Positions 1-9,112 of a DNA stretch of 55,670 nt are shown here, in pieces. The position numbers and the translations under genes were made by a program. Positions within the stretch are counted from its first letter, which is position 1. The number at the start of each line of letters is the position of its first letter. Below the pieces are notes generated by a model, which ran no database searches, had not been told where the DNA came from, and worked only from the letters and a program-made list of their open reading frames with translations. Origin of the DNA: CAWABB01 sp963780165 (GTDB lineage Bacteria; Bacteroidota; Ignavibacteria; UBA10030; UBA6906); assembly GCA_963780165.1 (NCBI GenBank), contig CAWABB010000003.1, positions 1 to 55,670 of the forward strand, given 5' to 3'.

Positions 1-8
1 CACTGATA

Positions 9-539
9 ATGATACAACTCGTGCAGGCTTGTACGGACCGACGCTTGATCCGTGGCGCTCTTCTTCTCTTCTTCTTCGTCGGGGCCTGGCGCGGCACGGC
101 CCCAGCCCAGGTTGACGCCTCGTTCGGCGGTCGTCAGAGTCTCTCGTCGACCGCGTACTACTATATCTCCAAGGCCGGAGAGATCACCATGCCGGTGAAT
201 CTCTGGGGGAACGTGAAGAACCCCGGGAGGTACGAAATCCCCATCTCGACCGACCTCGTTGAGCTCCTGTCGTTCGCGGGCGGTCCCACCGGGAGAGCCA
301 CCCTCGACGCCGTGAGGATCGTGCGGACGGTCCGGCGCGACAACCTCATGCGCAAGGTCGAGTTCGAGGTGAATCTCGACGAGATGCAGAAGCTCGACGA
401 AAAGGCGCTGGACCTGGAGCCGGGCGACACGGTGATCATTGAGGGCGGCAACATGGATTTCCGCGATTACGCGCTGATCATCTCCACTGTCGCCGCTGTC
501 ACCGCGGCGATCGCGAGCATGGTCCGGATAACACAGTAA
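9..539 (+). CDS. SLBB-domain polysaccharide export protein (small, Wza-related)
   Basis: This is a 176-aa protein. A hydrophobic segment at about residues 14-32 (LIRGALLLFFFVGAW) ending near APAQ looks like a signal peptide. Residues about 62-145 form one SLBB (soluble ligand-binding beta-grasp) domain, with VNLWGNVKNPGRYEIP followed by LLSFAGGPTG, as in Wza/OtnA-type export proteins. A second hydrophobic stretch (YALIISTVAAVTAAIASMV) at the C-terminus probably anchors it. The Poly_export domain that precedes SLBB in full-length Wza is absent, so this is an accessory SLBB protein or a separated pore subunit rather than a complete outer-membrane channel. It leads a run of same-strand EPS genes. 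No in-frame stop is visible in the 8 bases before the ATG, so extension off the left edge cannot be excluded, although the signal peptide argues for this start. Confidence 0.75.
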   Translation: MIQLVQACTDRRLIRGALLLFFFVGAWRGTAPAQVDASFGGRQSLSSTAYYYISKAGEITMPVNLWGNVKNPGRYEIPISTDLVELLSFAGGPTGRATLDAVRIVRTVRRDNLMRKVEFEVNLDEMQKLDEKALDLEPGDTVIIEGGNMDFRDYALIISTVAAVTAAIASMVRITQ

Positions 540-576
540 TTCCCGGCTTCGGCGGAGACTCCTGAGAGTTCGGGCA

Positions 577-1908
577 ATGTTCTTTAAGCTCATTCTCTTC
601 TTCGGCATCCTTCTCTTCACCTCCCTCTCGGGCTACGTCACCACGCAGGTGGTGCCGAGGGTGGATGAATCATTCCGCGTTGCCACCGCCGTGTGTGACG
701 CCGTCATGTTCGCCATGGCGCTCTCCGTCCTGATCCGCCACCGGCGGGCGGGTGTTGTCCGGTGGCTGCTCTTCTTCCTCGTGGCGGCGACCGTGACGGT
801 CATCGTCAACCTCGACCAGCTCAATCTTCTTGCTCAGCTGAACGGCCTTCGCCAGCCGCTGTTTGTGCTGTCCTCCCTCGTGGTCGTGTACGACCTGCTC
901 TCCTCCGACCGGTCGGACCTCGTCATCACGTGGATGGACAGATTTCTGATCGTGTTCGTGCTGGTACAGCTGCCGCTCACCCTGTACCAGTTTGCGAAGT
1001 ATGGCGCGGGCGACGCCGTAGGCGGGACCTACGGACTGACGGGCGGAAGCGGGAACATTACGGTGCTGCTGTTTGTCATCGTCTTCTATCTTCTGGTCCG
1101 ATACGGGTCGGTCGACGACGGCGAAAGCTTTGCGGTCAGTCGCATCATTCCCTTTTCCTTACTTCTTGCCCCGGTGGCGTTGAACGAGACGAAGATCGCC
1201 TTCGTGTTTCTGGCGATGTTTCTGGGATTCCTCGTATTGAGCCGCAGAAAATCCTACAAGGCAATCCCGATCCTGGCGCTGGGCGCGCTGTTGATCTACA
1301 TGCTGAACGAGATGTATACCGAGTCCGTCAGAGATCCCTCGAGGTTCATGATGAACCAGGAGTTTCTCGAACGGTACCTGGTGTACGACCCGAGGCACGG
1401 GGTAGATATCCCTCGATTCCAGAAGCTGATGATCATGTTCACCGGCATGGGGAAGAAACTGACGGCAATGATCCTGGGATACGGATACGGTCTCTTTGTG
1501 GGAGAGAACATCCTCGGCAAGTCGATGTATGTCAAATCGTTCTGGTACACGGCCGGCACGAGGCCCTCGCTGTTCAGCATCTGGATGCAGGGAGGGCTTC
1601 TCGCGGTCATCGCCATGGCGGGAGCGTTTTTTTCGTTCCTTTTTCACAGACTGTCGAGCGCAGCGCCCACGGTCAAGAGGTTCCGCTGGTTCCTGGTCGC
1701 GATCATGGGCATCGCGCTCGTGTACAACGAAGCATGGCTGAACCGTCCCTTCGCGATCATCTTCGCCTACCTCTCAACATGGCTCGTCCTCCGCGCATCT
1801 GATTCTGAGGCGGAGTCCTCAGAGGTCGAAGCGGAGCCGACCGAGGAGTTCTCCGCCCCCTCCGATGATGCGGCAGGCGCGCTCGCGGGGGCTCCCAGGG
1901 TCTCATAA
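577..1908 (+). CDS. O-antigen polymerase/ligase-like integral membrane protein (Wzy candidate)
   Basis: This 443-aa protein is built of about ten hydrophobic segments and a short polar, acidic C-terminal tail (SDSEAESSEVEAEPTEEFS). Between helices in the second half lies a larger loop of about 60 residues (YTESVRDPSRFMMNQEFLERY onward), the layout of the Wzy/WaaL O-antigen polymerase and ligase family. Its place between an SLBB exporter and glycosyltransferases supports a role in polymerising lipid-linked repeat units at the periplasmic face of the inner membrane. Family sequences diverge strongly, so topology and context carry the call. Polymerase and ligase cannot be told apart here; polymerase is preferred because the window also encodes a Wzx-type flippase. 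Confidence 0.65.
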   Translation: MFFKLILFFGILLFTSLSGYVTTQVVPRVDESFRVATAVCDAVMFAMALSVLIRHRRAGVVRWLLFFLVAATVTVIVNLDQLNLLAQLNGLRQPLFVLSSLVVVYDLLSSDRSDLVITWMDRFLIVFVLVQLPLTLYQFAKYGAGDAVGGTYGLTGGSGNITVLLFVIVFYLLVRYGSVDDGESFAVSRIIPFSLLLAPVALNETKIAFVFLAMFLGFLVLSRRKSYKAIPILALGALLIYMLNEMYTESVRDPSRFMMNQEFLERYLVYDPRHGVDIPRFQKLMIMFTGMGKKLTAMILGYGYGLFVGENILGKSMYVKSFWYTAGTRPSLFSIWMQGGLLAVIAMAGAFFSFLFHRLSSAAPTVKRFRWFLVAIMGIALVYNEAWLNRPFAIIFAYLSTWLVLRASDSEAESSEVEAEPTEEFSAPSDDAAGALAGAPRVS

Positions 1909-1960
1909 GCGCATGGCTGCCCCTCGTGGTACCGCCGACCCCGCTTCGCCCACGTCCCGG

Positions 1961-3028
1961 ATGAAAACGCTCGTCGTAGTGAATCAGATCCAGTACGGCT
2001 ACCATACGCCGTGGTACTTCTTCTGCAAGCATCTCGGGAGCCGATTCAACATCGTATACGTCTGCTGGGACTACGGGTATCCGCACGTTCCGGATGACGG
2101 CGTCGCTGTGCGCTATGTGGAGCGGACGGGGCCGCGGCCGGTCCGGCTCTGGCGTTTCCTGAGGGCGTCGATGACGGAACTCTCCGCGAATTCCGGAGCC
2201 GTGGATGTGGTCAGGTACTTCCGCGGTTCCTCGATCCTCCGGCTTGCTAAGGGGACACGCCAGATGGTGTTCGATGTCCGCAGCGGGTCTGTCCTCCGCA
2301 CGCCGCTACGCCGGAAGCTCGAGGATATGTTGATCAGGCTCGAAAGCGTGCCGTATCACCACATCACTATTCTATCGAAGGATCTCATCCCGTACCTGCG
2401 GCTCCCGGACCGGAAGTGCCATGTCGTTCCGCTCGGGGGCGAGTCGATGGGGCTGCCGCCCCGGACGTTCGAGGGGCTGCATCTTCTGTACATCGGTACG
2501 CTCTTCCAGCGCGAGATCCACAAGAGCGTGGAGGGATTCGCCGCGTTCGCCCGCTCCATGCCGCCGTCGGTGCCGCTGTCCTACGACATTGTCGGCGACG
2601 GGCCCGAGGAGGACCGGCAGAAGGTCGATGCCGCGATTCGCGCGAATGGGCTTGAAGGTCGGGTCCGCTGTCATGGGAGGATTGCCTACACCCGTCTTCC
2701 CGAGCTAGCCTCGCAGTGCAATGTCGGTGTGGCGTTCGTGCCGTTGAGCGACTATTTCCGATCGCAGCCAGTGACGAAGGTGTACGAATACCTCCTTGCC
2801 GGAATGCCTGTTGTGGCCACGGAGAACCCGCAGGTGCTGTCGGTGCTCGACGCGAGGAACGGGGTGTTGCACGACGACACGCCGGAGGGATTCGCAGGTG
2901 CTCTGCGTACGCTCTGGGACCGGCGGGGGTCATACGACAGCGCCCGCATTGCGGGCGATGCAGGTCAGTACTCCTGGGAAGCTATCGTTCACACAAACCT
3001 CGGTCCGTATCTTGAACAGCTCGGCTGA
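1961..3028 (+). CDS. Glycosyltransferase, GT4/GT-B type
   Basis: This 355-aa protein has a GT-B fold. The N-terminal Rossmann half starts at the chosen ATG (MKTLVVVNQIQYGYHTPWYF). The C-terminal half has LHLLYIGTL, YDIVGDGPEED and the donor-site stretch VTKVYEYLLAGMPVVATENP, in which the E of KVYEYL matches the conserved nucleotide-sugar contact of GT4 enzymes. It presumably adds one sugar to the lipid-linked repeat on the cytosolic side. The frame stays open upstream to ATG codons at 1865 and 1913, but those add only low-complexity residues, so 1961 is preferred; no clear Shine-Dalgarno decides it. It follows the membrane polymerase gene by 52 bp and overlaps the next glycosyltransferase. 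Confidence 0.75.
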   Translation: MKTLVVVNQIQYGYHTPWYFFCKHLGSRFNIVYVCWDYGYPHVPDDGVAVRYVERTGPRPVRLWRFLRASMTELSANSGAVDVVRYFRGSSILRLAKGTRQMVFDVRSGSVLRTPLRRKLEDMLIRLESVPYHHITILSKDLIPYLRLPDRKCHVVPLGGESMGLPPRTFEGLHLLYIGTLFQREIHKSVEGFAAFARSMPPSVPLSYDIVGDGPEEDRQKVDAAIRANGLEGRVRCHGRIAYTRLPELASQCNVGVAFVPLSDYFRSQPVTKVYEYLLAGMPVVATENPQVLSVLDARNGVLHDDTPEGFAGALRTLWDRRGSYDSARIAGDAGQYSWEAIVHTNLGPYLEQLG

Positions 3029-4205
3029 CCGCACATCTGAAGGCGCGCACGTTGCGGGGGATGGGCCCGTCGTGCTGATCGGCGGGCTTGCTCCGAAGTC
3101 GGGTGGCGCAGTCCACCTGGTGACATCGCAGTTCCTGGATGGTCTTGGCGGTCGGGTCCGGTTCGTACCGTTTGCCATTGACAGGACCGCGGGTCTTGGG
3201 GGCCGGGCGCACCTGAACGCTGCAAACATCTGGTACCTCTTCGCACACCTGTCCGCGTGGGTCTCTGCGCTGCGGCGCAGCCGGCCCGCCATCGTGCATT
3301 ACCCTGTGACGTCGGGGTGGAACTTCCCGAAAAGCCTGCTCTTCCTCTGGCTCGGTCAGCGGTGGGGAGCACGAGCGATCGGCCACGTCCACGGCGGATC
3401 CATGGATCTGTACTGGGACGGCCGGTCCGCCTGGCAGAAGACGGTGTACAGGCGCTTGATCGGCGGGATGGACGCGATGATCGTCCTGAGCGACCGGTGG
3501 CGGCGGTGGGCCATGTCCGAATGGGGTCTTCCCGAGTCGCGCGTTCACATTGTGTTCAATCCGATCGAGGCCTGGTTTGAGCGCGAGGCGCTCGGGCTTG
3601 AGCCGGCGCCCAACAGCAAAGCGTTCTTTCTCGGTTCCATTGGCAAGCGGAAGGGCGTGCACGATATCGTCAGCCTTGGAGTCGTCCTGCGTGATGAAGG
3701 GCCCAGGACCAGCATCTCGCTGATCGGGCCGCAGGAATGGACCGGCGACCTGGAGGCCATCAGGGGCCGGATCAGCGCCGAGGGTCTCACGGATATCCAG
3801 CTCATGCCTCCGGTCGGGGGGCCGTCGAAGCTGGCCGCCTACCAGGAGCACGGCATCTTCCTGTTCCCGAGCTACCGCGAGAACCTCCCGCTGGTCGTGC
3901 TGGAGGCTGCCGCGGCAGCACGTGCCATCATCACGACGCGGGTGGGAGGCGTGCCCGAGTTTCTCGTGCACAACGAATCGGTGATCTTCGTCGAGCCCGG
4001 GAACGTGCGGGAGATGCAGGATGCGCTGCGGAGGCTCCACGAAGACCCGGAGTTGAGACGTCGGCTCGGCGTGGCCGCGAGAGAGGTGTTCCGGAAGAAG
4101 CTCGTGCGATCGTCGATCATGGATTCGCTTGAAGCGGTGTATCGTGATGTGCTGGGAGGCAGCGCGGCAGCACCATCCACGGAGGCCCCACATCATGTAC
4201 CGTGA
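3012..4205 (+). CDS. Glycosyltransferase, GT4 family
   Basis: This GT-B enzyme has the N-terminal motif VVLIGGLAPKSGGAVHLV, a middle segment GHVHGGSMDLYWDG, and the C-terminal IFLFPSYRENLPLVVLEA-type signature, where ENLPLVVLEA supplies the E-x7-E pair. IITTRVGGVPEF follows. The protein is about 397 aa from the TTG at 3012. The start is uncertain: TTG 3012 lies just inside the end of the preceding gene; GTG 3072 lies closer to the fold start and has GGGGGAT upstream; ATG 2958 would give a 71-bp overlap. No ATG falls in the right place. It probably acts in the cytosol on the lipid-linked oligosaccharide and is co-transcribed with the genes on both sides. Confidence 0.75.
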   Translation: MNSSADRTSEGAHVAGDGPVVLIGGLAPKSGGAVHLVTSQFLDGLGGRVRFVPFAIDRTAGLGGRAHLNAANIWYLFAHLSAWVSALRRSRPAIVHYPVTSGWNFPKSLLFLWLGQRWGARAIGHVHGGSMDLYWDGRSAWQKTVYRRLIGGMDAMIVLSDRWRRWAMSEWGLPESRVHIVFNPIEAWFEREALGLEPAPNSKAFFLGSIGKRKGVHDIVSLGVVLRDEGPRTSISLIGPQEWTGDLEAIRGRISAEGLTDIQLMPPVGGPSKLAAYQEHGIFLFPSYRENLPLVVLEAAAAARAIITTRVGGVPEFLVHNESVIFVEPGNVREMQDALRRLHEDPELRRRLGVAAREVFRKKLVRSSIMDSLEAVYRDVLGGSAAAPSTEAPHHVP

Positions 4206-5499
4206 AGCGTTGCAGTATGCGATCCGGTCCACCGGATCCTTCCGGACGTATCGTGCCATGCTGCAGGAGGCAGAGCGGTGGACTCCCGACCGCCTCGAGG
4301 ACGTGCAAAACTCGCTCCTGCGTGAGATGATCCGGAAGGCCTACCGGACCATCCCCTACTATCGCGCCCTCCTCGATGCCCGGGGCGTGCGCCCGGATGA
4401 GATCAGGTCGTCCGGGGATCTCTCCTGCCTTCCGCTGATGGACAAGTTCACGCTCAGGTCTGAGTTCCACGCCCTCCGGTCTCGCTCGCGATTCGTCCCG
4501 GCTTTCCAGGCGTACACGAGCGGGACAAGCGGGTCTCCCGTCGTCATGCTGCGGGGGCTGGACAACATCCGGTTTGAGCAGGCGTCAATGCGGACGCATG
4601 ACCGATGGGCGGGGTTGACGCAGCCGGTCCGGAGGTTCTCGCTTGTCGGGCGCAGGGTGATCCCGCTGCGTCAGCAGGAACCCCCGTTCTGGAAGCACGA
4701 CCCGTTCGAGCGTGAGCTCGCGATGTCCGCGCATCACATGACGGCAGCAAACCTCGATGGGTATATTGCGGAGTTGCTGAAGTTCCGGCCCGATGCCTTG
4801 AGGGCGTACCCGTCGACCGCGAACGTTCTGGCACATCACCTGCTCAACCGCGGGGTGACGATCCCGCTGAAGGCCGTGTTCACGCAGTCCGAGCAGTTGA
4901 CCGAGAGCCAGCGGCGGGATATCGAAACGGCGTTCAAGACGCGTGTTTACGACCGGTACGGGAATGCGGAGCGCGTTGCTGCATTCCTCCAGTGCGGACA
5001 TGGGACCTATCATGAAGCGCCACTGTACAGCATTGTCGAGTACCTGCCGGTCAGGCAGGGCGTCTATGAGGTGGTCGGCACGTCGCTTCACAACGGCGTC
5101 ATGCCGCTGATTCGCTATCGGACGGACGATCTCGTGGAGCTGCAGGAGGCGGGTGCCTGTCCGTGCGGAAGGCGTTTCAGGGTCGTCACACACCTGAGCG
5201 GGCGCCTGAAAGATCAGCTCGTCATGGCGGACGGGAGCCTCAAGTACGTACAAACGAGCGATCTCTTGAAGGGGATGACGTGGCTGAAGGAATCGCAGCT
5301 TCTTCAGGAGAAGGTCGACAGGATCGTGCTGCGCATAGTTCCGATGCCGGGGGCGTTCATTCCTGATCATGACAGTCTCATCGATCGGCTGGTCCGTGTC
5401 ATCGGGGGGCCCCGGTCGATATTCCGGATCGAGGTCATGGACAGCATCCCCCGGGAGACAAGCGGGAAACTGAAAGCTGTAAAGAGTCTTCTCCAATGA
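4195..5499 (+). CDS. CapK/PaaK-like adenylate-forming enzyme (phenylacetate-CoA ligase family), copy 1
   Basis: This 434-aa protein has the marks of the ANL superfamily, PaaK/CapK branch: phosphate-binding YTSGTSGSPV at residues 107-116, DRYGNAE at 253-259 (the YG-x-x-E motif), RYRTDD at 308-313 and the family's Cys-rich turn CPCGRRF at 323-329. ANL enzymes activate a carboxylate as an acyl-AMP and pass it to CoA or another acceptor. CapK-type members recur in capsule clusters, where their substrates are mostly unknown. The start is ATG 4195 because GGAGG at 4182-4186 is well spaced and homologous sequence begins there (MYREALQYA); it overlaps the previous stop by 11 bp. The next gene starts within its stop codon, so translation is probably coupled. 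A second family member lies at 10399. Confidence 0.85.
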   Translation: MYREALQYAIRSTGSFRTYRAMLQEAERWTPDRLEDVQNSLLREMIRKAYRTIPYYRALLDARGVRPDEIRSSGDLSCLPLMDKFTLRSEFHALRSRSRFVPAFQAYTSGTSGSPVVMLRGLDNIRFEQASMRTHDRWAGLTQPVRRFSLVGRRVIPLRQQEPPFWKHDPFERELAMSAHHMTAANLDGYIAELLKFRPDALRAYPSTANVLAHHLLNRGVTIPLKAVFTQSEQLTESQRRDIETAFKTRVYDRYGNAERVAAFLQCGHGTYHEAPLYSIVEYLPVRQGVYEVVGTSLHNGVMPLIRYRTDDLVELQEAGACPCGRRFRVVTHLSGRLKDQLVMADGSLKYVQTSDLLKGMTWLKESQLLQEKVDRIVLRIVPMPGAFIPDHDSLIDRLVRVIGGPRSIFRIEVMDSIPRETSGKLKAVKSLLQ

Positions 5500-7520
5500 A
5501 ACTCGCATGGATGGTACGCCGCCTTCAGCGCATGTCTCCCGCAGAGATTGCGCATCGCGCGTATCGCACGGGCCGGCATGTCGCGGAACGGAGGCTCCCC
5601 GGCATCGGCAGGCCGCCCGCTCCAGGTCATGTGGCGCTCGCCGACCGCCGGTGGTTCGTCGATCTCTCAGAGCGGGAGACAATCAGGCGGACCCTGACCG
5701 AGCAGCTGGGATGGTCCGACCGGGCCGCGGGCGACCTCCTCGCCCATCGGTTCACGTTCTTCGCTCTCGAGCGGCATCCGTTCGGCGACGTCATCCGGTG
5801 GAACCGCGACTACAAGAACGGGGTGGACGCCCCGGGGGGATTCGGGCCGCTCCTTGACTACAGGGATGCAGCCCGGTACGGGGACATCAAGTACCTCTGG
5901 GAGCACAACAGGCACCATCACCTGGTGGAGCTTTCGAAGGCGTGGTACCTGACCGGCGACGAGGCGTACGCCGCAGACGTCGTTGCACAGGTCCGATCGT
6001 GGATCGCGGAGTGCCCGTACCCGCAGGGAGTTCAGTGGGCGAGCGCTCTTGAGAGCGCGCTCCGGGTGATCAACTGGACGTTCGCGCTCCGCTTTCTGCT
6101 CTCCGGAGAGACCATGCCGCGCAGTCTGACGCCGGAGATCCTGCAGGCGTGGCTGCACTCCCTCCACCAGCACCTCTGGTTCATCGACAGAAATCTCTCC
6201 AGGCACTCCTCCGCGAACAATCATCTCATCGGAGAGGCGGCGGGACTGTTTGTCGGAGCGCTCATAGTCGACACGCCGGAGTCCGCGCGGTGGGTGCGGC
6301 GTGCGCAGGCCATGCTCGAGCGGGAAGCCCTGGTACAGGTGTGGCCGGACGGGGTCACCAAGGAGCAGACCACCGCGTATCAGACATTTGTCTTCGATTT
6401 CCTTTTTATTGCCGGACGGCTCGGGGATATAAACGGCCTCCCGTTTTCACCGGCGTACTGGCAGCGGCTCGAGCGGATGGCCGAATTCGTGCATGCTTTG
6501 ATCGGGGGGGATGGGGAAGTCCCCGCAATTGGCGATGACGACGAAGGGTACGTGGTTGTCCTGTGTCACGCCCCGGGATACAGGAAATTCCGATCATTGC
6601 TGGACACGGCCGCCATAGCGTTTGACCGGGCGGAGCTGGGCTCGGGGTCGCATCGGTTCGATGAAAAGACCTTCTGGCTTACGGGGCACACTGTGCCTTC
6701 CGGGTTCGTCGAGCGCGCCGGGTCAGGAGGACCTCGCACGCACGAGATTGTTGCTGGTGTCGCGGGGCGGGAGGCTCGAAGCGCGTTGGCGAGCGTCCTG
6801 CCGGACGACTTCCCGGATGGTGGATACTACGTCCTGCGCGGAGCCGGGGCGCGGGTGGTCGTTGATTGCGGTCCGCTCGGCTACCTTTCGATCGGGGCGC
6901 ACGGGCACGCGGACGCGCTGAGCGTCCTGCTGGACTACGAGGGGTTGCCGATTCTCGTCGATCCGGGCACCTATGTGTACCATTCGGACCGGTTGTGGCG
7001 GGACTACTTCCGGGGGACGGGAGCACACAATACGGTGGTCATAGACGGACAGGACCAGTCGGTCATCGGCGGGAGCTTCATGTGGCTGCGGCACGCCCGG
7101 GCAACGCTGGTGGAGCGAGGCGTGGACCATGTTCGGGGGAGGCACGATGGGTACACGCGTCTGTCCGACCCGGTCGTGCACGAGCGAGAGGTGCGGCTCG
7201 ACGCAGCGGCTCGCGCCGTCATGGTGACCGAGAGGATTGAGTGTAAGGGCAAACACGTCGTCGACGTCCTGTGGCATCTGCATCCTGCGTGCCGCTGCAC
7301 GGTGGAGGGCGGCAGGGTGAAGGTGGAGCGGAACGGCGTGGCAATCGCGATTGAGCCGGACGCGGCTTCGGGGACTGTGTCGCTTCACAGCGGCGAATGC
7401 GATCCGCCGCTGGGCTGGTACTCGCCGGGCGTCGACCGGAAGGAACCGGCGACGGCTGTGCGCGTGTCGAGAGCGATCCAGGGTGCACATACGTGCACGA
7501 CCCGGATACAACTGTTATGA
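5496..7520 (+). CDS. Heparinase II/III family protein (polysaccharide lyase-like)
   Basis: This 674-aa protein matches the EPS-cluster heparinase II/III type. The N-terminal alpha/alpha-toroid part contains DIKYLWEHNRHHHLVELSKA near 130-149, WASALESALR at 181-190, NNHLIGE at 241-247 and EQTTAYQTFV at 290-299. The C-terminal beta-sandwich carries GAHGHADALS at 467-476, DPGTYVY at 489-495 and AHNTVVIDG at 510-518; the paired histidines of GHGHAD are typical. The family cleaves uronate-containing glycans by beta-elimination, which fits the algD-like gene directly downstream. No signal peptide is evident, so it may be cytosolic or membrane-associated and act in chain processing. The ATG overlaps the previous TGA (ATGA). 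Substrate is unknown; a catalytically idle structural role is possible. Confidence 0.85.
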   Translation: MKLAWMVRRLQRMSPAEIAHRAYRTGRHVAERRLPGIGRPPAPGHVALADRRWFVDLSERETIRRTLTEQLGWSDRAAGDLLAHRFTFFALERHPFGDVIRWNRDYKNGVDAPGGFGPLLDYRDAARYGDIKYLWEHNRHHHLVELSKAWYLTGDEAYAADVVAQVRSWIAECPYPQGVQWASALESALRVINWTFALRFLLSGETMPRSLTPEILQAWLHSLHQHLWFIDRNLSRHSSANNHLIGEAAGLFVGALIVDTPESARWVRRAQAMLEREALVQVWPDGVTKEQTTAYQTFVFDFLFIAGRLGDINGLPFSPAYWQRLERMAEFVHALIGGDGEVPAIGDDDEGYVVVLCHAPGYRKFRSLLDTAAIAFDRAELGSGSHRFDEKTFWLTGHTVPSGFVERAGSGGPRTHEIVAGVAGREARSALASVLPDDFPDGGYYVLRGAGARVVVDCGPLGYLSIGAHGHADALSVLLDYEGLPILVDPGTYVYHSDRLWRDYFRGTGAHNTVVIDGQDQSVIGGSFMWLRHARATLVERGVDHVRGRHDGYTRLSDPVVHEREVRLDAAARAVMVTERIECKGKHVVDVLWHLHPACRCTVEGGRVKVERNGVAIAIEPDAASGTVSLHSGECDPPLGWYSPGVDRKEPATAVRVSRAIQGAHTCTTRIQLL

Positions 7521-7536
7521 TAGACCAGGAGATGTC

Positions 7537-8850
7537 ATGAAACTTTCAGTGTTCGGACTCGGATATGTCGGCGCCGTGACGTGCGGGTGTTTTGCCAGGG
7601 ATGGCCACCAGGTGATCGGTGTGGACGTCTCGAAGGTGAAGATTGATATGATCAACGCCGGCCAATCGCCGGTCGTGGAGCCGGAGATCGAAGAGTTGAT
7701 CGGCGCGTCGGTGCGTGCGGGGCGGCTGCGGGCGACCTCCGGCGCGGACGATGCGATACGGAACAGCGAGCTGACGTTCATCGCGGTCGGCACCCCGTCC
7801 AGGACGAACGGCAGCATCGAGCTGACCTATCTGAAGACCGTCTGTGAGCAGATCGGGGCGGTGCTGAAGGCCAAGAACGATTTTCACGTGATCGTGTGCC
7901 GCAGCACGATGCTGCCGGGGACGCTCCGGTCGCTCGTGATTCCGACGCTCGAGCAGCATTCCGGGAAGAAGGCGGGGAGGGATTTCGGGGTCTGCTTCAA
8001 TCCGGAGTTTCTGCGCGAGGGGACGTCAGTCTACGATTTCGACCATCCTCCCAAGACTGTGTTCGGCGGGACGGACGACCGTTCCACCGGACTCCTTCGG
8101 GCCCTGTATGAGAAGCTTCCGGGCGAGATGATCGTGACGTCGATCGAAGTGGCAGAGATGGTAAAGTACGCCGACAACGCGTTCCACGCCGTCAAGATCA
8201 CGTTTGCCAATGAAATCGGGATGGTCTGCAAGCGGCTGGGGATCGACAGCCACGCGGTCATGGACATTTTCGTCAGGGATACGAAGCTGAACCTGTCTCC
8301 GTACTATCTGAAGCCAGGATTCGCGTTTGGCGGGTCCTGTTTGCCGAAGGATGTCAATGCGATCACGTACCAGGCGCGCAGCCTTGACCTCTCGACGCCG
8401 CTCCTGAATTCGCTGCTGGAAAGCAACCGCGTGCAGGTAGCCGCCGTGGTTTCCTCCATCCTCCATCTCAACAAGAAGAAGGTCGGCGTGCTGGGATTCA
8501 GCTTCAAGGCCGGGACCGACGACCTCCGCGGCAGCCCGATCGTCGAAGTCATCGAAATGCTCCTGGGGAAGGGGTGCGCGGTCCAGCTGTACGACCGCAA
8601 CGTGAAGATCGCGCGTCTGATGGGCGCAAACCAGAGCTATATCGAGCAGCACATCCCCCATATCGCCGCGCTGATGCGCGACTCGGCCGCCGATGTGGTT
8701 GCGTCGAGCGACGTCATCATCATCGGCAACAAGGCTCCCGAGTTTGCCGACGTGGTCAGGGATATTCCCGACGGCAAGATCGTGTTCGACCTCGTGCGCA
8801 TACTGAAGGACCGCGTCTCCGGCGACGGGTATATCGGCATCGCGTGGTAG
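7537..8850 (+). CDS. algD: GDP-mannose 6-dehydrogenase (AlgD-like)
   Basis: This 437-aa protein should oxidise GDP-mannose to GDP-mannuronate with two NAD+. GLGYVG at 7-12 is the NAD site, VGTPS at 84-88 and NPEFLREGT at 155-163 are family marks, and FGGSCLPKD at 264-272 carries the catalytic Cys268, the same number as in Pseudomonas AlgD. Sequence as well as length (AlgD is 436 aa) favours AlgD over UDP-glucose dehydrogenase: KIDMINAGQSPVVEP, KLNLSPYY and LGFSFKAGTDDLR follow AlgD closely. The start is ATG 7537, with AGGAGA 5-10 bp upstream. It lies 16 bp after the heparinase-like gene, and the pair implies synthesis and trimming of a uronate-bearing polymer. GDP-mannose would come from enzymes outside the window. 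Confidence 0.9.
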   Translation: MKLSVFGLGYVGAVTCGCFARDGHQVIGVDVSKVKIDMINAGQSPVVEPEIEELIGASVRAGRLRATSGADDAIRNSELTFIAVGTPSRTNGSIELTYLKTVCEQIGAVLKAKNDFHVIVCRSTMLPGTLRSLVIPTLEQHSGKKAGRDFGVCFNPEFLREGTSVYDFDHPPKTVFGGTDDRSTGLLRALYEKLPGEMIVTSIEVAEMVKYADNAFHAVKITFANEIGMVCKRLGIDSHAVMDIFVRDTKLNLSPYYLKPGFAFGGSCLPKDVNAITYQARSLDLSTPLLNSLLESNRVQVAAVVSSILHLNKKKVGVLGFSFKAGTDDLRGSPIVEVIEMLLGKGCAVQLYDRNVKIARLMGANQSYIEQHIPHIAALMRDSAADVVASSDVIIIGNKAPEFADVVRDIPDGKIVFDLVRILKDRVSGDGYIGIAW

Positions 8851-9112
8851 GGAGGGGGACGTCCCGCCACAGCCACAGCTGATCACGGGCGGCCCTGTGA
8901 GCGGGTGCGTCTGCACCCATCTGTGGTCGGAATGTCCCTCCTTCGCTCCTGCCATGTGATCCTGATGTCCACCGCGGGGTGACACCGTGTGACTTCGCGC
9001 ACGACACCTCGCGCGTTTCCCTCCTAGATTACCTCCACACTTCCGGGCGAGTTCCTGTGGCGGCGAGTGGTTTTGCCGCCTGCGCCGGAGACGAATCTTC
9101 CAAAGCCCCACA
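8851..9112 (+). other. Intergenic stretch with two small dyads, possible new transcription start
   Basis: These 262 bp separate algD from the ELFV dehydrogenase and are the first real gap in the operon. They hold a perfect 10-bp palindrome GGGACGTCCC (8856-8865) and a tight hairpin, GGGTGC at 8903-8908 pairing with GCACCC at 8913-8918 around a GTCT loop. Neither is followed by a T-run, so termination is not convincing. No good -35/-10 pair was recognised. A transcription break or attenuation point is possible but unproven. Confidence 0.3.

Noticed and set aside
2982..4259. A 425-codon - strand frame opposite the second GT4 gene
   Set aside because: Arg/Pro/His-rich shadow of the GT4 coding sequence with no recognisable motif.
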